A stretch of 34,646 bases of DNA from Natronohydrobacter sp. (GTDB lineage: Bacteria; Pseudomonadota; Alphaproteobacteria; Rhodobacterales; Rhodobacteraceae), in the NCBI GenBank assembly GCA_020832555.1, contig JAFIEM010000031.1, positions 1 to 34,646 of the forward strand, written 5' to 3'. The position numbers were made by a program, and so were the translations under genes. The notes beneath the pieces were generated by a model. The model was given only the letters and a program-made list of their open reading frames with translations. It had not been told where the DNA came from and did no database searches. Below, piece by piece: positions 24,685 through 32,511 of this stretch. Positions within the stretch are counted from its first letter, which is position 1. Each line of letters opens with the position of its first letter.

Positions 24685-25188
24685 TCATGCGCGACCGACC
24701 GCCTCGGCCAAGGCCATGCGCAGCGCGTCCTGGGGGGTGTGGTCGGCCCAGGCAACAAGTTGGAAGGCAGGGTAGAAACGTTCTGCCGCCATCAGTGCCG
24801 TACGGATCATTCGCTCGATCTGGTCAATCCCGGCGGGCTGATCCTCGCTCAGAAGCAGCCCGTAGCGCCAGACCATCAGGCGCTGGCTGTCCCAGAAGCT
24901 GAACGCACCGGACCAGACCATGTCATTGGCGCGGTTCAGCGTCTCGTAGAGCGCGGGCATGGCCGCTTCGGGCGGGTCCATCTCGAAAGTGCAGACCAGC
25001 CGCAACATGTTCTCGCAGGGATCAAGCGCAAGCGTGACAGAATAGGTGCGCCATTGCCCCTCGACGGCCATGGCGATCTGGTCCTCGTTCATGCGGTCGA
25101 AATCCCAGGCGTGATGCTCGGCCAGGGTTTCGACCATATCGATCGGGTGCAGGCTGTCGGAGGAAAGATAGAACTCGGCTGCTGACAT
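24685..25188 (-). CDS. YbjN-domain protein
   Basis: A 167-aa cytosolic protein with the YbjN fold, seen as a TY1-like two-layer domain: HPIDMVETLAEHHAWDFDRMNEDQIAMAVEG, RTYSVTLALDPCENMLRLVCTFEM, LYETLNRANDMVWSGAFSFW and LMVWRYGLLL. YbjN proteins have been connected with stress, motility and toxin-antitoxin-like chaperoning, but their biochemical role is unknown. The start at 25188 follows GAGGCGG; 14 earlier in-frame residues lack a ribosome site. It heads the same-strand run YbjN-proC-csaA-dehydrogenase, 70 bp before proC, a gene order I recall as common in Rhodobacterales. Confidence 0.88.
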   Translation of the reverse strand: MSAAEFYLSSDSLHPIDMVETLAEHHAWDFDRMNEDQIAMAVEGQWRTYSVTLALDPCENMLRLVCTFEMDPPEAAMPALYETLNRANDMVWSGAFSFWDSQRLMVWRYGLLLSEDQPAGIDQIERMIRTALMAAERFYPAFQLVAWADHTPQDALRMALAEAVGRA

Positions 25189-25544
25189 ATCCGCCTCTTT
25201 GCGTTGCCTGTGCCCTGAACCCCAAGACACAGAGGAAGATCGCTACAAGTTTGCGCCTCTTGCTGTGCGCTTACTAGATATGGTGTGGTCAAACAATGCG
25301 TCTGTAAAGGGAAATTTTACGCACTGCGCAGAAAACTGGGGATAACTTTGCCTCAAGGCCTCGGACTTGTGCAGCCGGGGGTCGCGTCTGGCGGAAATCC
25401 AATGTTCCACATTTGTTCGTTTATGGCAAGTCCCCGCGTACTGCGCGAGAGAATTTGCGAAACCATGTGCAGCCCGATCAGGGCTTTGCTATGCTCGCGT
25501 CAACAGCGCGGTGATCTGCGCCATGACTGAAAAGGACCGACCCG
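25189..25544. promoter_or_regulatory. 356-bp gene-free divergent region with LexA-like box
   Basis: No credible protein or recognised RNA gene is present. The region lies between the YbjN gene and the I78-like lipoprotein gene, which diverge. It contains GTTC-N7-GTTC at 25404-25418 and small palindromes such as CTGCGCAG near 25325. It is longer than two simple promoters need, so a small RNA is possible but I see no defined fold or terminator. Confidence 0.4.
25404..25418. promoter_or_regulatory. LexA-like SOS box (GTTC-N7-GTTC)
   Basis: GTTC at 25404-25407 and 25415-25418, separated by seven bases, matches exactly the direct-repeat LexA box of alphaproteobacteria. By chance about one such match is expected in a window of this size, so the intergenic position is the only extra support. 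The gene it might control is not obvious. Confidence 0.35.
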
Positions 25545-25814
25545 ATGCGCGCCATCCTGATGACAGCAAGCCTGCTTGCCCTGACCGCCTGCCAGACCCA
25601 GATTGCAGAGGAAGAAACCATGCCCGAAACCTGCATCGCCGCTGAATTGCAGGCTTTTGTCGGCCAGCCGCTGGCACGCCTGTCGCTGGACACTCTGCCA
25701 GAGCCTATCCGCGTGATCGCCCCGATGACGCCGGTCACAATGGATTACCGCGAAGAGCGGCTGAATATCGAGCATGACCAGAACCGGATCATCACGCGGA
25801 TCTTTTGCGGCTGA
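25545..25814 (+). CDS. I78-type protease-inhibitor-like lipoprotein
   Basis: An 89-aa lipoprotein precursor. The lipobox LTAC places the acylated cysteine at residue 16, and the following residues QTQI suggest outer-membrane or periplasmic-face anchoring. The rest matches the small I78 inhibitor family of elastase-like proteases: CIAAELQAFVGQPLARL near 30-46 and the C-terminal RLNIEHDQNRIITRIFCG ending in a conserved cysteine (C88) that can pair with C30. Inhibitor activity is inferred from family only. AAGGA sits before the ATG. The 356 bp upstream have no gene. Confidence 0.82.
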   Translation: MRAILMTASLLALTACQTQIAEEETMPETCIAAELQAFVGQPLARLSLDTLPEPIRVIAPMTPVTMDYREERLNIEHDQNRIITRIFCG

Positions 25815-25882
25815 CGATCCGGGGTTTTCTTGCGCGCAAAACAGGTTAGGTTGCGCTGGAACACGGTATCCAGAGGCAGATG

Positions 25883-26923
25883 ATGAAGAAACGCAAACTT
25901 GGCCGGTCAGACCTGCTGGTGTCCGACTATTGTCTGGGCACGATGACCTATGGCACCCAGACCGATGAGGCCGACGCCCATCGCCAGCTGGACATGGCGT
26001 TTGAGGCCGGGGTGAATTTTCTGGATGCGGCAGAGATGTATCCAGTCAATCCCGTGCGGCTGGAAACTGCGGGCCGCACCGAAGAAATCATCGGGCGCTG
26101 GATCGCCGCGCGCAAGCCGCAGGGGCTGGTGGTTGCGACCAAGATCACCGGGGCCGGATCGAACGCGGTCAAGGACGGCGCGCCGATCACGGCGGGACGG
26201 ATGCGCTCGGCGGTTGAAGCTTCGTTGCGGCGGCTGCAGATCGACAGCATCGACATCTATCAGTTGCACTGGCCCAATCGCGGCTCCTACCATTTCCGCA
26301 AAAGCTGGAGCTTCGATCCCTCCGGGCAGAACCGTGACGCCACCTTGGCGCATATGCGCGAGATCCTGACCTGCGCGTTCGATTTGATCGCCGAAGGCAA
26401 GATCCGTCACCTCGCGCTCTCGAATGAAAGCGCCTGGGGGCTGGCAAACTGGCTGAATCTGGCGCAGAGCGAGGGGCTGCCGCGCGTTCTGAGCGTGCAG
26501 AATGAATATTCGCTGCTCTGCCGGAGCTTCGATCTGGATCTGGCCGAGGCATGCTGGAATGAGAACGTGCCGCTTCTGGCCTTCTCTCCGCTGGCCGCGG
26601 GATTGCTGACCGGCAAATACGCAGGCAATGTCACGCCCGATGGCTCGCGGCGCGAATTGAACCCGGATCTGGGTGGCCGCATCACCGGGCGGGTTTTCGA
26701 GGCAGTCTCGGGCTATCTGGCGATTGCCAATGAGTTCGGGCTTGATCCGGTGCATATGGCCGTGCAATGGACGCTGACGCGCCCGGCGCCGACGCTTCCG
26801 ATCATCGGGGCCACGACCTCGGATCAGCTTGCGCATCTGCTCAAAGGCGCAGAGGTCGTGATCTCGCCCGAGGTCAGATCTGCCATCGACCAGATGAACC
26901 GTGCCATGCCGATGGTCTATTGA
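25883..26923 (+). CDS. tas: Aldo/keto reductase, Tas-like
   Basis: A 346-aa NADPH-dependent (beta/alpha)8-barrel oxidoreductase. It follows E. coli Tas closely in many places: LGTMTYGTQTDEADAHRQLD, LDAAEMYPVNP with the catalytic Asp and Tyr, YQLHWPNRG with the catalytic His, IRHLALSNESAWG, VQNEYSLLCRSF, and AFSPLAAGLLTGKY. The physiological substrate of this family is unknown. AGAGG at 25872-25876 fits ATG 25883 (6-nt spacing) better than ATG 25880. The HAD gene starts 30 bp after its stop and is probably cotranscribed. Confidence 0.92.
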   Translation: MKKRKLGRSDLLVSDYCLGTMTYGTQTDEADAHRQLDMAFEAGVNFLDAAEMYPVNPVRLETAGRTEEIIGRWIAARKPQGLVVATKITGAGSNAVKDGAPITAGRMRSAVEASLRRLQIDSIDIYQLHWPNRGSYHFRKSWSFDPSGQNRDATLAHMREILTCAFDLIAEGKIRHLALSNESAWGLANWLNLAQSEGLPRVLSVQNEYSLLCRSFDLDLAEACWNENVPLLAFSPLAAGLLTGKYAGNVTPDGSRRELNPDLGGRITGRVFEAVSGYLAIANEFGLDPVHMAVQWTLTRPAPTLPIIGATTSDQLAHLLKGAEVVISPEVRSAIDQMNRAMPMVY

Positions 26924-26952
26924 TCCTGCCCGACACAACGCGAGAACACCTC

Positions 26953-27651
26953 ATGCCTTTTGACGCGATTGACGCCGTGCTCTTTGACAAGGACGGCACG
27001 CTCTTTGATTTCTCGGCCAGTTGGTCCGGCTGGGCGCAGAAGGTGCTGCAGGGGCTGGCGCAGGATACAGAGCATCAGGTCAGGCTCGCCCGCGCGCTGC
27101 GCTTCGACCTTGCGGCCGGGCGTTTCGACCCCACTTCTCCGGTGATTGCCGGCACATTGGAGGAATCGGCGGAACTGCTGGTGCCCCATCTGCCGCAAAT
27201 GTCCCGCACCGATCTGCTCGGGTTTCTGCTCGACACCGCCGCAGAGGCCGAGATGGTCCCACCCGTGCCCCTCGCGCCGCTGCTCGACCGGTTGGCGGGG
27301 CAGGGGCTGGTGCTGGGGGTTGCCACGAATGACGGCGAGACCCCGGCGCTCGCGCATCTGGAGCGCGCGGGCATCCGCGACCGTTTCGCCGAAATCCTTG
27401 GCTATGACAGCGGCTATACGCCCAAACCCGCGCCCGACATGCTGCTGGGCTTTGCCGCGCGCACCGGGATTGCGCCTGCGCGGGTCGTGATGGTGGGCGA
27501 CAGCACACATGACCTGATCGCGGGCCGGGCTGCGGGAATGGCCACTGTGGGCGTGCTGACCGGTCTTGCCGATACGGCAACCCTCGCGCCGCATGCCGAT
27601 ACGGTGCTGCCCGATATCAGCCATCTGCCCGCGCTTCTGGCGCGCGGCTGA
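26953..27651 (+). CDS. HAD-superfamily hydrolase
   Basis: A 232-aa haloacid-dehalogenase-type phosphatase with an alpha-helical cap. Motif I is LFDKDGTLFDF (residues 9-19; note Lys between the two Asp, as in the phosphoglycolate-phosphatase-like subgroup), motif II VATNDG, conserved Lys in YTPKPAPD, motif IV VMVGDSTHDLIAG. The natural substrate is unknown; it may act as a phosphoglycolate-like or general small-phosphate phosphatase. Start 26953 is the first ATG at the domain edge; in-frame sequence upstream overlaps the aldo/keto reductase gene. A strong terminator follows at 27717-27740. Confidence 0.88.
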   Translation: MPFDAIDAVLFDKDGTLFDFSASWSGWAQKVLQGLAQDTEHQVRLARALRFDLAAGRFDPTSPVIAGTLEESAELLVPHLPQMSRTDLLGFLLDTAAEAEMVPPVPLAPLLDRLAGQGLVLGVATNDGETPALAHLERAGIRDRFAEILGYDSGYTPKPAPDMLLGFAARTGIAPARVVMVGDSTHDLIAGRAAGMATVGVLTGLADTATLAPHADTVLPDISHLPALLARG

Positions 27652-27659
27652 TCTGCCGG

Positions 27660-27713
27660 TTTCAGTCTTGTTCAAATATCCTCAGGGGGGTGAAACCAGC
27701 CCCCCTGGGCTGG
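27660..27713 (-). repeat. Dispersed hairpin + AGGATATTT...CAAGACTGAAA element, copy C
   Basis: Read on the minus strand: a 7-bp stem (27707-27713 with 27696-27702), then a C-run, then the core TGAGGATATTTGAACAAGACTGAAA down to 27660. It lies downstream of dtd on dtd's strand and directly beyond the stop of the plus-strand HAD gene. The core is nearly the same as copy A, including the C-run before it. Confidence 0.6.
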
Positions 27714-27716
27714 TGA

Positions 27717-27740
27717 GGGGGCGCGAGCGCCCCCTTTTTT
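27717..27740 (+). terminator. Intrinsic terminator after HAD gene
   Basis: GGGGGCGC (27717-27724) pairs with GCGCCCCC (27727-27734); in practice seven pairs with a four-base loop. A run of six T follows at 27735-27740. It serves the plus-strand tas-HAD transcript and the same hairpin would also be transcribed at the end of the convergent dtd transcript. Confidence 0.85.
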
Positions 27741-27755
27741 CGGCTGCGATCCGGC

Positions 27756-28199
27756 TCAGGCGGCGGTATCGAGCCAGATGGTCACAGGTCCGTCATTGAC
27801 CAGATGCACCGCCATCTCGGCCCCGAATTGCCCGGTTTCGACCGCCACACCCAGGCTGCGCAGGCTTTCGGCGAAATGCAGATAGAGCCGCTCGCCAATC
27901 TCGGGCGGTGCGGCGGTCGAGAATCCGGGCCGGTTGCCGCTGCGTGTATCGGCGGCCAGCGTGAACTGGCTGACGACAAGCGCCCCGCCGCCGGTATCTT
28001 TCAGCGCCAGATTCATCTTCGATTGCGCATCGCGGAAGATACGCAATTTATGGATCTTGCGCGCGAGGCTCTCCGCCTCGGCCTCGGTATCGCCCTGCAT
28101 CGCGCAGACCAGAATCAGAAGTCCCGGCCCGCAGCGCCCGACCACGCTGCCCGCGACCGCGACCTGCGCTTCGCTCACGCGCTGCACGAGTGCCCGCAT
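27756..28199 (-). CDS. dtd: D-aminoacyl-tRNA deacylase
   Basis: A 147-aa cytosolic proofreading enzyme that hydrolyses D-amino acids from mischarged tRNA. The two family motifs are present: SQFTLAADT (near residue 77) and the Gly-cisPro loop [10 protein letters not shown] near the C-terminus. The N-terminus [15 protein letters not shown] is typical. The start codon overlaps the stop of the upstream kinase gene by one base (TGATG), so it is the last gene of the minus-strand run and probably translationally coupled. Confidence 0.97.
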   Translation of the reverse strand: MRALVQRVSEAQVAVAGSVVGRCGPGLLILVCAMQGDTEAEAESLARKIHKLRIFRDAQSKMNLALKDTGGGALVVSQFTLAADTRSGNRPGFSTAAPPEIGERLYLHFAESLRSLGVAVETGQFGAEMAVHLVNDGPVTIWLDTAA

Positions 28200-29116
28200 C
28201 AGATTTCCTGCGCCCAGGGCGGGTTTGCGCCTGCCCGCGATACGGTCACAGCCGCCGCCCGTGCGCCCAGCGCGAGGGCCGCATGCAGCAGATCCGCGTT
28301 CAGGGCAGCAATTCCCGTTTTGCTCAGCGCGCCCGCCTGCGACAGCCCCGCCAGAAAGCCCGCATTGAACGTGTCACCCGCGCCGACCGTATCGACCACT
28401 TCGACCGGATTGGCCCGCGCATGGGTTTCGCCCAGCGCACTGAACGCCCGTGCGCCTTTTGCGCCCTCGGTGATGATCACGATCTTCGGCCCCTGCGCCT
28501 GCACCGCGCGGGCCAGATCGGCCACATCGCCTGCACCCATCAGCCAATGCAGATCCTCGTCCGACAGTTTCACAATATCGGACTCTGCGATCATCGCGGT
28601 CAGCCGCGCGCGATAGGCGGGTTCATCGCGAATGAAACCGGGCCGGATATTGGGGTCCAGCATCACCACCCGGTCGCCTGCGCGGGCGCAGAGCGCCTGA
28701 AACGCCGCGCCGCAGGGATCGCCCACCAGCGAAATGCCGCCAAAGAACAGCGCTGTCACCCGCTCGGGCAGATCGGGCAGCTCGGCCTCGGTCAGATCGC
28801 GCAGCGCGGTGCCCCGGTCGTAAAACGCGTAGCGCGCCTGGCCATTGGTCAGCGTCACGAAAGCCAGGGTGCAGGGCCGGTCCACGGCAGGCGACAGGCT
28901 GTGATCCACACCTGACGCGTCCAGCGCTGCGCGCAACTGCGCCCCGAACAGGTCATCGGACAGCGGGCAGAAAAAGCCCACCTCGCGCCCCAGCCGCCCC
29001 AGCGCAATCGCGGTATTGAACACGGCCCCGCCCGGATAGGGCGCGAAACAGGTCTCCCCCGCAGCCGTCTCGCGCGGCAGCATGTCGATCAGTGCTTCAC
29101 CGGCACAGAGGATCAT
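28199..29116 (-). CDS. PfkB-family sugar kinase (fructokinase-like)
   Basis: A 305-aa ribokinase/PfkB-fold kinase. It begins [14 protein letters not shown], has the first signature [16 protein letters not shown] near residues 28-43, substrate-lid region, and the ATP/anion-hole signature [18 protein letters not shown] with the catalytic Asp. The closest style is fructokinase, but ribokinase or other sugar specificity is possible. It starts 12 bp after the zinc-ribbon membrane protein gene and ends on the dtd start, so it travels with that operon though its function appears unrelated. Confidence 0.88.
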   Translation of the reverse strand: MILCAGEALIDMLPRETAAGETCFAPYPGGAVFNTAIALGRLGREVGFFCPLSDDLFGAQLRAALDASGVDHSLSPAVDRPCTLAFVTLTNGQARYAFYDRGTALRDLTEAELPDLPERVTALFFGGISLVGDPCGAAFQALCARAGDRVVMLDPNIRPGFIRDEPAYRARLTAMIAESDIVKLSDEDLHWLMGAGDVADLARAVQAQGPKIVIITEGAKGARAFSALGETHARANPVEVVDTVGAGDTFNAGFLAGLSQAGALSKTGIAALNADLLHAALALGARAAAVTVSRAGANPPWAQEI

Positions 29117-29128
29117 GGAACTCTCCCT

Positions 29129-30220
29129 CTAGAATCCACCCAGTTCCGCGACATAAAAGGCGAGAACCAGAAATGCTAGCGCAAACATGACGGCGCCCGC
29201 AATCTTCCAGACCGACCAGGGCCGTTCGCCCTGCACCCGTCCGGTCTGGCCATTGACGATGAAGCGGTAGCTCTTGCCCCGGTAGCGATAGGCCGCCATC
29301 CAGACCGGAAGCAGCAGATGCTTGAATCGCTCGTCACTATAATCGGTGTTCAGTGAGGTGATGCGCTGCTCGTCGCCGCCGATATCGCGGCGCACATCGG
29401 CGCGGATCTGTTCCTCCATGATCGCCTTGGCCGCATCGAACCCTTCGGGCAGCGCAACCGTATACCCCTCGGCCCGAAATCCCGACAGATAATCCGCGTT
29501 ATAGGGTTGCAGATCTGCCAGGGTCCAGGGCTCCAGCCTGCGGGAATTCGCGCGCGGCAGCGATTGCGAGGCGATCACCAGCAGATCCAGAAACTGCCGC
29601 TGCACCCGTCCCGAAGCAGGCGACCAGCGCGTGCGCCGCTCGCGCCGCGCATTCTTGCCTGATCCGACGGTGACATAATAATGCGTGCCGCGCTGGCCCG
29701 CATAGCGCGAGCGTGTGGCGACATCGAATGCCCAATAGGGCACATAAAGCCCATTCAGCTTGCCGGTGCTGCGCGCATATTTCGCCAGTTCCGTCGGCGC
29801 GAACCACAGCCCCTTCAGCCATTTCCCCATCCGCGCATGCGCGTCGCGTTCAGACAGGCGGAAGGGCAGGATCGCCTGCGGCTTGATATGGCGATGCGTG
29901 CCCGTATCGGTCACGACCGGCGAGGCGCAGAACGGACATTCCGCCGAATGGATATGCGCCTCGAACTGCACTTCGGCCCCGCAAGTGTCGCAATGCACGA
30001 CACGGGTTTCCTCGAATTCGTCCGGGGGCAGGGTCTGGGCCACTGCCTCGTGATAATCGAGCGATTGCAATGCGGTGACGCGGGTGGCGTCATCCATCTG
30101 CGGGATGGGCTGCTCATGGCCGCAATATTCGCAGGACAGCCGCGCCTGTCCCGGTTCAAACCGCAGCGAGGCGCCGCATTGGGCGCAGGGGAAGCGGTGT
30201 TCCAACTGTGTCGTGGCCAT
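29129..30220 (-). CDS. Double zinc-ribbon, tail-anchored membrane protein
   Basis: A 363-aa protein with two four-cysteine zinc ribbons: C12/C15/C30/C33 (CAQCG, CEYCG) and C77/C80/C95/C98 (CDTCG, CPFCAS). A middle domain follows that contains YVPYWAFDVATRSRYAGQRG and LLLPVWMAAYRYRGKSYRFIVNGQTG. A single hydrophobic segment at about 337-358 ends the protein, so it is likely anchored with its bulk in the cytosol. Databases often tag such proteins as primosomal protein N', but no helicase motifs are present and that name should not be kept. It resembles Bacillus YdjG in design. It follows the SPFH gene by 124 bp, which include repeat copy D. Confidence 0.82.
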   Translation of the reverse strand: MATTQLEHRFPCAQCGASLRFEPGQARLSCEYCGHEQPIPQMDDATRVTALQSLDYHEAVAQTLPPDEFEETRVVHCDTCGAEVQFEAHIHSAECPFCASPVVTDTGTHRHIKPQAILPFRLSERDAHARMGKWLKGLWFAPTELAKYARSTGKLNGLYVPYWAFDVATRSRYAGQRGTHYYVTVGSGKNARRERRTRWSPASGRVQRQFLDLLVIASQSLPRANSRRLEPWTLADLQPYNADYLSGFRAEGYTVALPEGFDAAKAIMEEQIRADVRRDIGGDEQRITSLNTDYSDERFKHLLLPVWMAAYRYRGKSYRFIVNGQTGRVQGERPWSVWKIAGAVMFALAFLVLAFYVAELGGF

Positions 30221-30239
30221 GCTCTGTCCTGAACAATCG

Positions 30240-30254
30240 GGCCGTGCTCCGGCC
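30240..30254 (-). terminator. Small hairpin upstream of zinc-ribbon gene
   Basis: GGCCG (30240-30244) / CGGCC (30250-30254) forms a 5-bp stem after repeat copy D on the minus strand and 20 bp before the zinc-ribbon ATG. No T-tract. It may be part of the repeat's extended structure or of the 5' leader. Confidence 0.3.
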
Positions 30255-30278
30255 TCTGTCTCATCTTGCGACTGGCAG

Positions 30279-30332
30279 TTTCATCTTGCCAAAAATACTC
30301 AAAACCGACGCCCGCGCCCCGCGCGCGCCGGT
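30279..30332 (-). repeat. Dispersed hairpin + GAGTATTT...CAAGATGAAA element, copy D
   Basis: On the minus strand a GC-rich imperfect hairpin (30304-30332, ends ACCG/CGGT) is followed by TTTTGAGTATTTTTGGCAAGATGAAA down to 30279. This is the copy that looks most like an ordinary intrinsic terminator, since two T-runs follow the hairpin. A second partial core, GCAAGATGA, follows at 30261-30269. It lies 13-66 bp beyond the SPFH gene, on the same strand. Confidence 0.6.
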
Positions 30333-30344
30333 TGCGCAATTGCG

Positions 30345-31457
30345 TCAGCCCGCAGGTGGCGGGGGCGGCGGCATGGACGCGAAAAGCCGCGCCAGCGCCG
30401 ACACCTCGCCCGCTTTCAGCCAGTCCGATTGACCTTCGGTCCACACAAGCGTCTCGCGGGTGATCTGGGCTGCAAGCTGGGATTGTGCAATCGGTCCGCG
30501 CGTCTGGCCATTCTCGGCAATATGCCACATCGGCTCAGCCGCAGGCGGCGGCGGTGGGGGCGGTGCAGACGCCCCCGCCCCCTGGCCCGCGCCCATCGCC
30601 TGCGCGCCCATCCCTTGCGCCATGGCCATGCCCATCCCCATGCCCATGCCAGCCCCAAGCCCCGCGCCCATGCCGCCATCGCTGCCACCTTCGGCGGCTT
30701 TCTGCATGGCCTGCGCGGCCGAGAACTGGGTGAATTTGTTCAGATCGCCCACGATCCCCATGCTGGTGCGCTGGTCGAGCACTTTCTCCACCTCGGGCGG
30801 AAGCGAGATATTCTCGATGTAAAGCTCGGGCATTTCCAGCCCGTATTCTTCCAGTGTGGGCGCAATCGCCTTGCCCACGACATCGGACAGATCCTTGGTA
30901 TTGGCGGCCATATCCAGCGCCGGGATACCACTTGCGGCCAGCACGCGGCTGACCTTCTGGACCACGATATTGCGGATCTGCCCTGCAATCTTGTCCTGCG
31001 TGAAATCGCCATCCGTGCCCACGATCTCGCGCATGAAGGGCACAGGGTCTTTCACCCGCACCGCATATGATCCGAAAGCGCGCAGCCGCAGCGGTCCGAA
31101 TTCCGGGTCGCGCAGCATCACCGGGTTCTGGGTGCCCCATTTCAGCCCGGCAAAACGGCGCGTATTGACGAAATAGATCTCCGACTTGAAGGGTGAGTTG
31201 AACCCGTGATCCCAATGCTGGAGCGCGGTCAGAAGCGGCATGTTATTCGTCTCAAGCATATACATGCCCGGGCTGAACACATCCGCCAACTGGCCTTCAT
31301 GGATGAAAACGGCCATCTGCCCTTCGCGGACCGTCAGCTTCGCACCATACATGATCGAATTGCCATAGCGCTCGAAGCGGTAAACCATCGTGTCGCGGCT
31401 GGCATCGGTCCATTCGATGACATCGATGAACTGACCTTTGAGGAAACTGAAAACCAT
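30345..31457 (-). CDS. SPFH-domain protein with C-terminal GYF-like domain
   Basis: A 370-aa protein in four parts. Residues about 1-235 form an SPFH (stomatin/flotillin-like) domain of the YdjI/virion-core-like type: FLKGQFIDVIEW, REGQMAVFIHEGQLADVFSPGMYML, FGSYAVRVKDP and EEYGLEMPELYIENISLPPEVE. Residues 258-300 are a Gly/Met/Ala-rich low-complexity linker with a GMGMGM run, followed by seven prolines. Residues 310-360 are a GYF_2-like domain (WHIAENGQTRGPIAQSQL, TLVWTEGQSDWLKAGEV). The C-terminus is again proline-rich. GYF domains bind proline-rich peptides, so self- or partner association is possible. GGAAAGG suits ATG 31457; GTG 31466 is an alternative start. Confidence 0.88.
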   Translation of the reverse strand: MVFSFLKGQFIDVIEWTDASRDTMVYRFERYGNSIMYGAKLTVREGQMAVFIHEGQLADVFSPGMYMLETNNMPLLTALQHWDHGFNSPFKSEIYFVNTRRFAGLKWGTQNPVMLRDPEFGPLRLRAFGSYAVRVKDPVPFMREIVGTDGDFTQDKIAGQIRNIVVQKVSRVLAASGIPALDMAANTKDLSDVVGKAIAPTLEEYGLEMPELYIENISLPPEVEKVLDQRTSMGIVGDLNKFTQFSAAQAMQKAAEGGSDGGMGAGLGAGMGMGMGMAMAQGMGAQAMGAGQGAGASAPPPPPPPAAEPMWHIAENGQTRGPIAQSQLAAQITRETLVWTEGQSDWLKAGEVSALARLFASMPPPPPPAG

Positions 31458-31502
31458 GCTTGGCACCCTTTCCGTGAAGTGCTGAATTTGCGGCAGTATC
31501 GC

Positions 31503-32507
31503 CTAACTCTCGCCCGCCATCAACTCATTGACAATACGCCGGATGATCGGGCGGGCCTCGGCCTCGCGCATGCCGGGGCGCAGGCGGGGGTCGTAGAGGA
31601 TGCGCAGCATCTGCTCATCCAGCACCGTCAGCACTGCAAATTCCGCCGTGTCATTGAACAGTGACGGACGTGCGCGGGGGCTGTCATTGGGCAGGCCCAT
31701 GCCTTGCGCCAGTTCCTCGTAATAGCAGGCGCGGCGCGACAGGTCAGGCAATTCGGCCCGGATGATCGCCAGCGCATCTGTATAGGTATCGGTCCCGCTG
31801 CGCGAAAAGGCCAGCACAAGGCAGGAAACCGTCAGCGGCAAATCCCGCACCAGATCCAGCGTCACGGAGTCAACGCCGGGGATCAATTGTTGCAGGCGGG
31901 GTCCACTGGCCCTGCGCTCGGCCTCGTTCAGCACAAGAACGTGAAAATTCCCGCCCCGATCCACCCGCGAGACCGGATGACCGGTCAGCCCGGCCAGCCG
32001 CGCGGCATATCGGGTCACAAATCCCGTATCCGCCGCGCGCGTGGCATCCGGCACAGAGTCGCCGAAGGAAAGTTGCATCTGCACCGGGGCCTGCCAGCGG
32101 CGCAGACTGGCAGGGGTTTCCCGTTCGATCACGCGGCTGCCGGTCAGGATGTATTCTTCATAGAGCGCCACCCGCACGAAGGCTTCCTCGACCAGATGTG
32201 TCGAGACCGGCAGATCGCGTGGGGCACGGTCGCGCCGCAGCAGGCCATTGGACAGACGCTGCGCTTCCAGCGAGGCGAAATATGCCGTCACCTGATCGGG
32301 CGCAGGTGGGGCCTCTATCGGCGCGGCGCGGATGGGTCTGGCTTGCGGCGCGGCACTGACTTCCGGGGCGGTCACGGCTGCCGGGGGCAGGGGACGGATA
32401 CAGCCCGCAAGCACAGCCAGCGCGACGGCCAGCGCCGTCACGTTGCGGCCCCACGCGCGCAAATGCCGGTCCGGGCAGGGCAAGGAATGTCGCGCCACCC
32501 GGTGCAT
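31503..32507 (-). CDS. DUF2927 lipoprotein
   Basis: A 334-aa lipoprotein precursor: after a basic n-region, VTALAVALAVLAGC gives a lipobox (LAGC). A Pro/Ala-rich spacer follows, then a globular DUF2927 domain with QRLSNGLLRRD, VEEAFVRVALYEEY and the hallmark tail ELAQGMGLPNDSPRARPSLFNDTAEFAVLTVLDEQMLRILYDPRLRPGM. The fold suggests a predicted metal-independent or zincin-like hydrolase-type surface protein, but no function is established. The ATG at 32507 begins 4 bp after the TelA-like gene's stop; the n-region is long, and a GTG nearer the hydrophobic core is an alternative. Its position places an envelope component in the middle of the stress-like operon. Confidence 0.82.
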   Translation of the reverse strand: MHRVARHSLPCPDRHLRAWGRNVTALAVALAVLAGCIRPLPPAAVTAPEVSAAPQARPIRAAPIEAPPAPDQVTAYFASLEAQRLSNGLLRRDRAPRDLPVSTHLVEEAFVRVALYEEYILTGSRVIERETPASLRRWQAPVQMQLSFGDSVPDATRAADTGFVTRYAARLAGLTGHPVSRVDRGGNFHVLVLNEAERRASGPRLQQLIPGVDSVTLDLVRDLPLTVSCLVLAFSRSGTDTYTDALAIIRAELPDLSRRACYYEELAQGMGLPNDSPRARPSLFNDTAEFAVLTVLDEQMLRILYDPRLRPGMREAEARPIIRRIVNELMAGES

Positions 32508-32511
32508 CGGC

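Noticed and set aside
25285..25645. Two short open frames in the 356-bp gap and into the I78-like gene
   Set aside because: Cys/Arg-rich translations with no domain and no ribosome site; the second overlaps the lipoprotein gene in another frame.
29129..30220. Annotation as primosomal protein N' (replication factor Y) helicase
   Set aside because: There is no Walker A or DExx motif. Only zinc ribbons, a non-helicase middle domain and a tail membrane segment are present.
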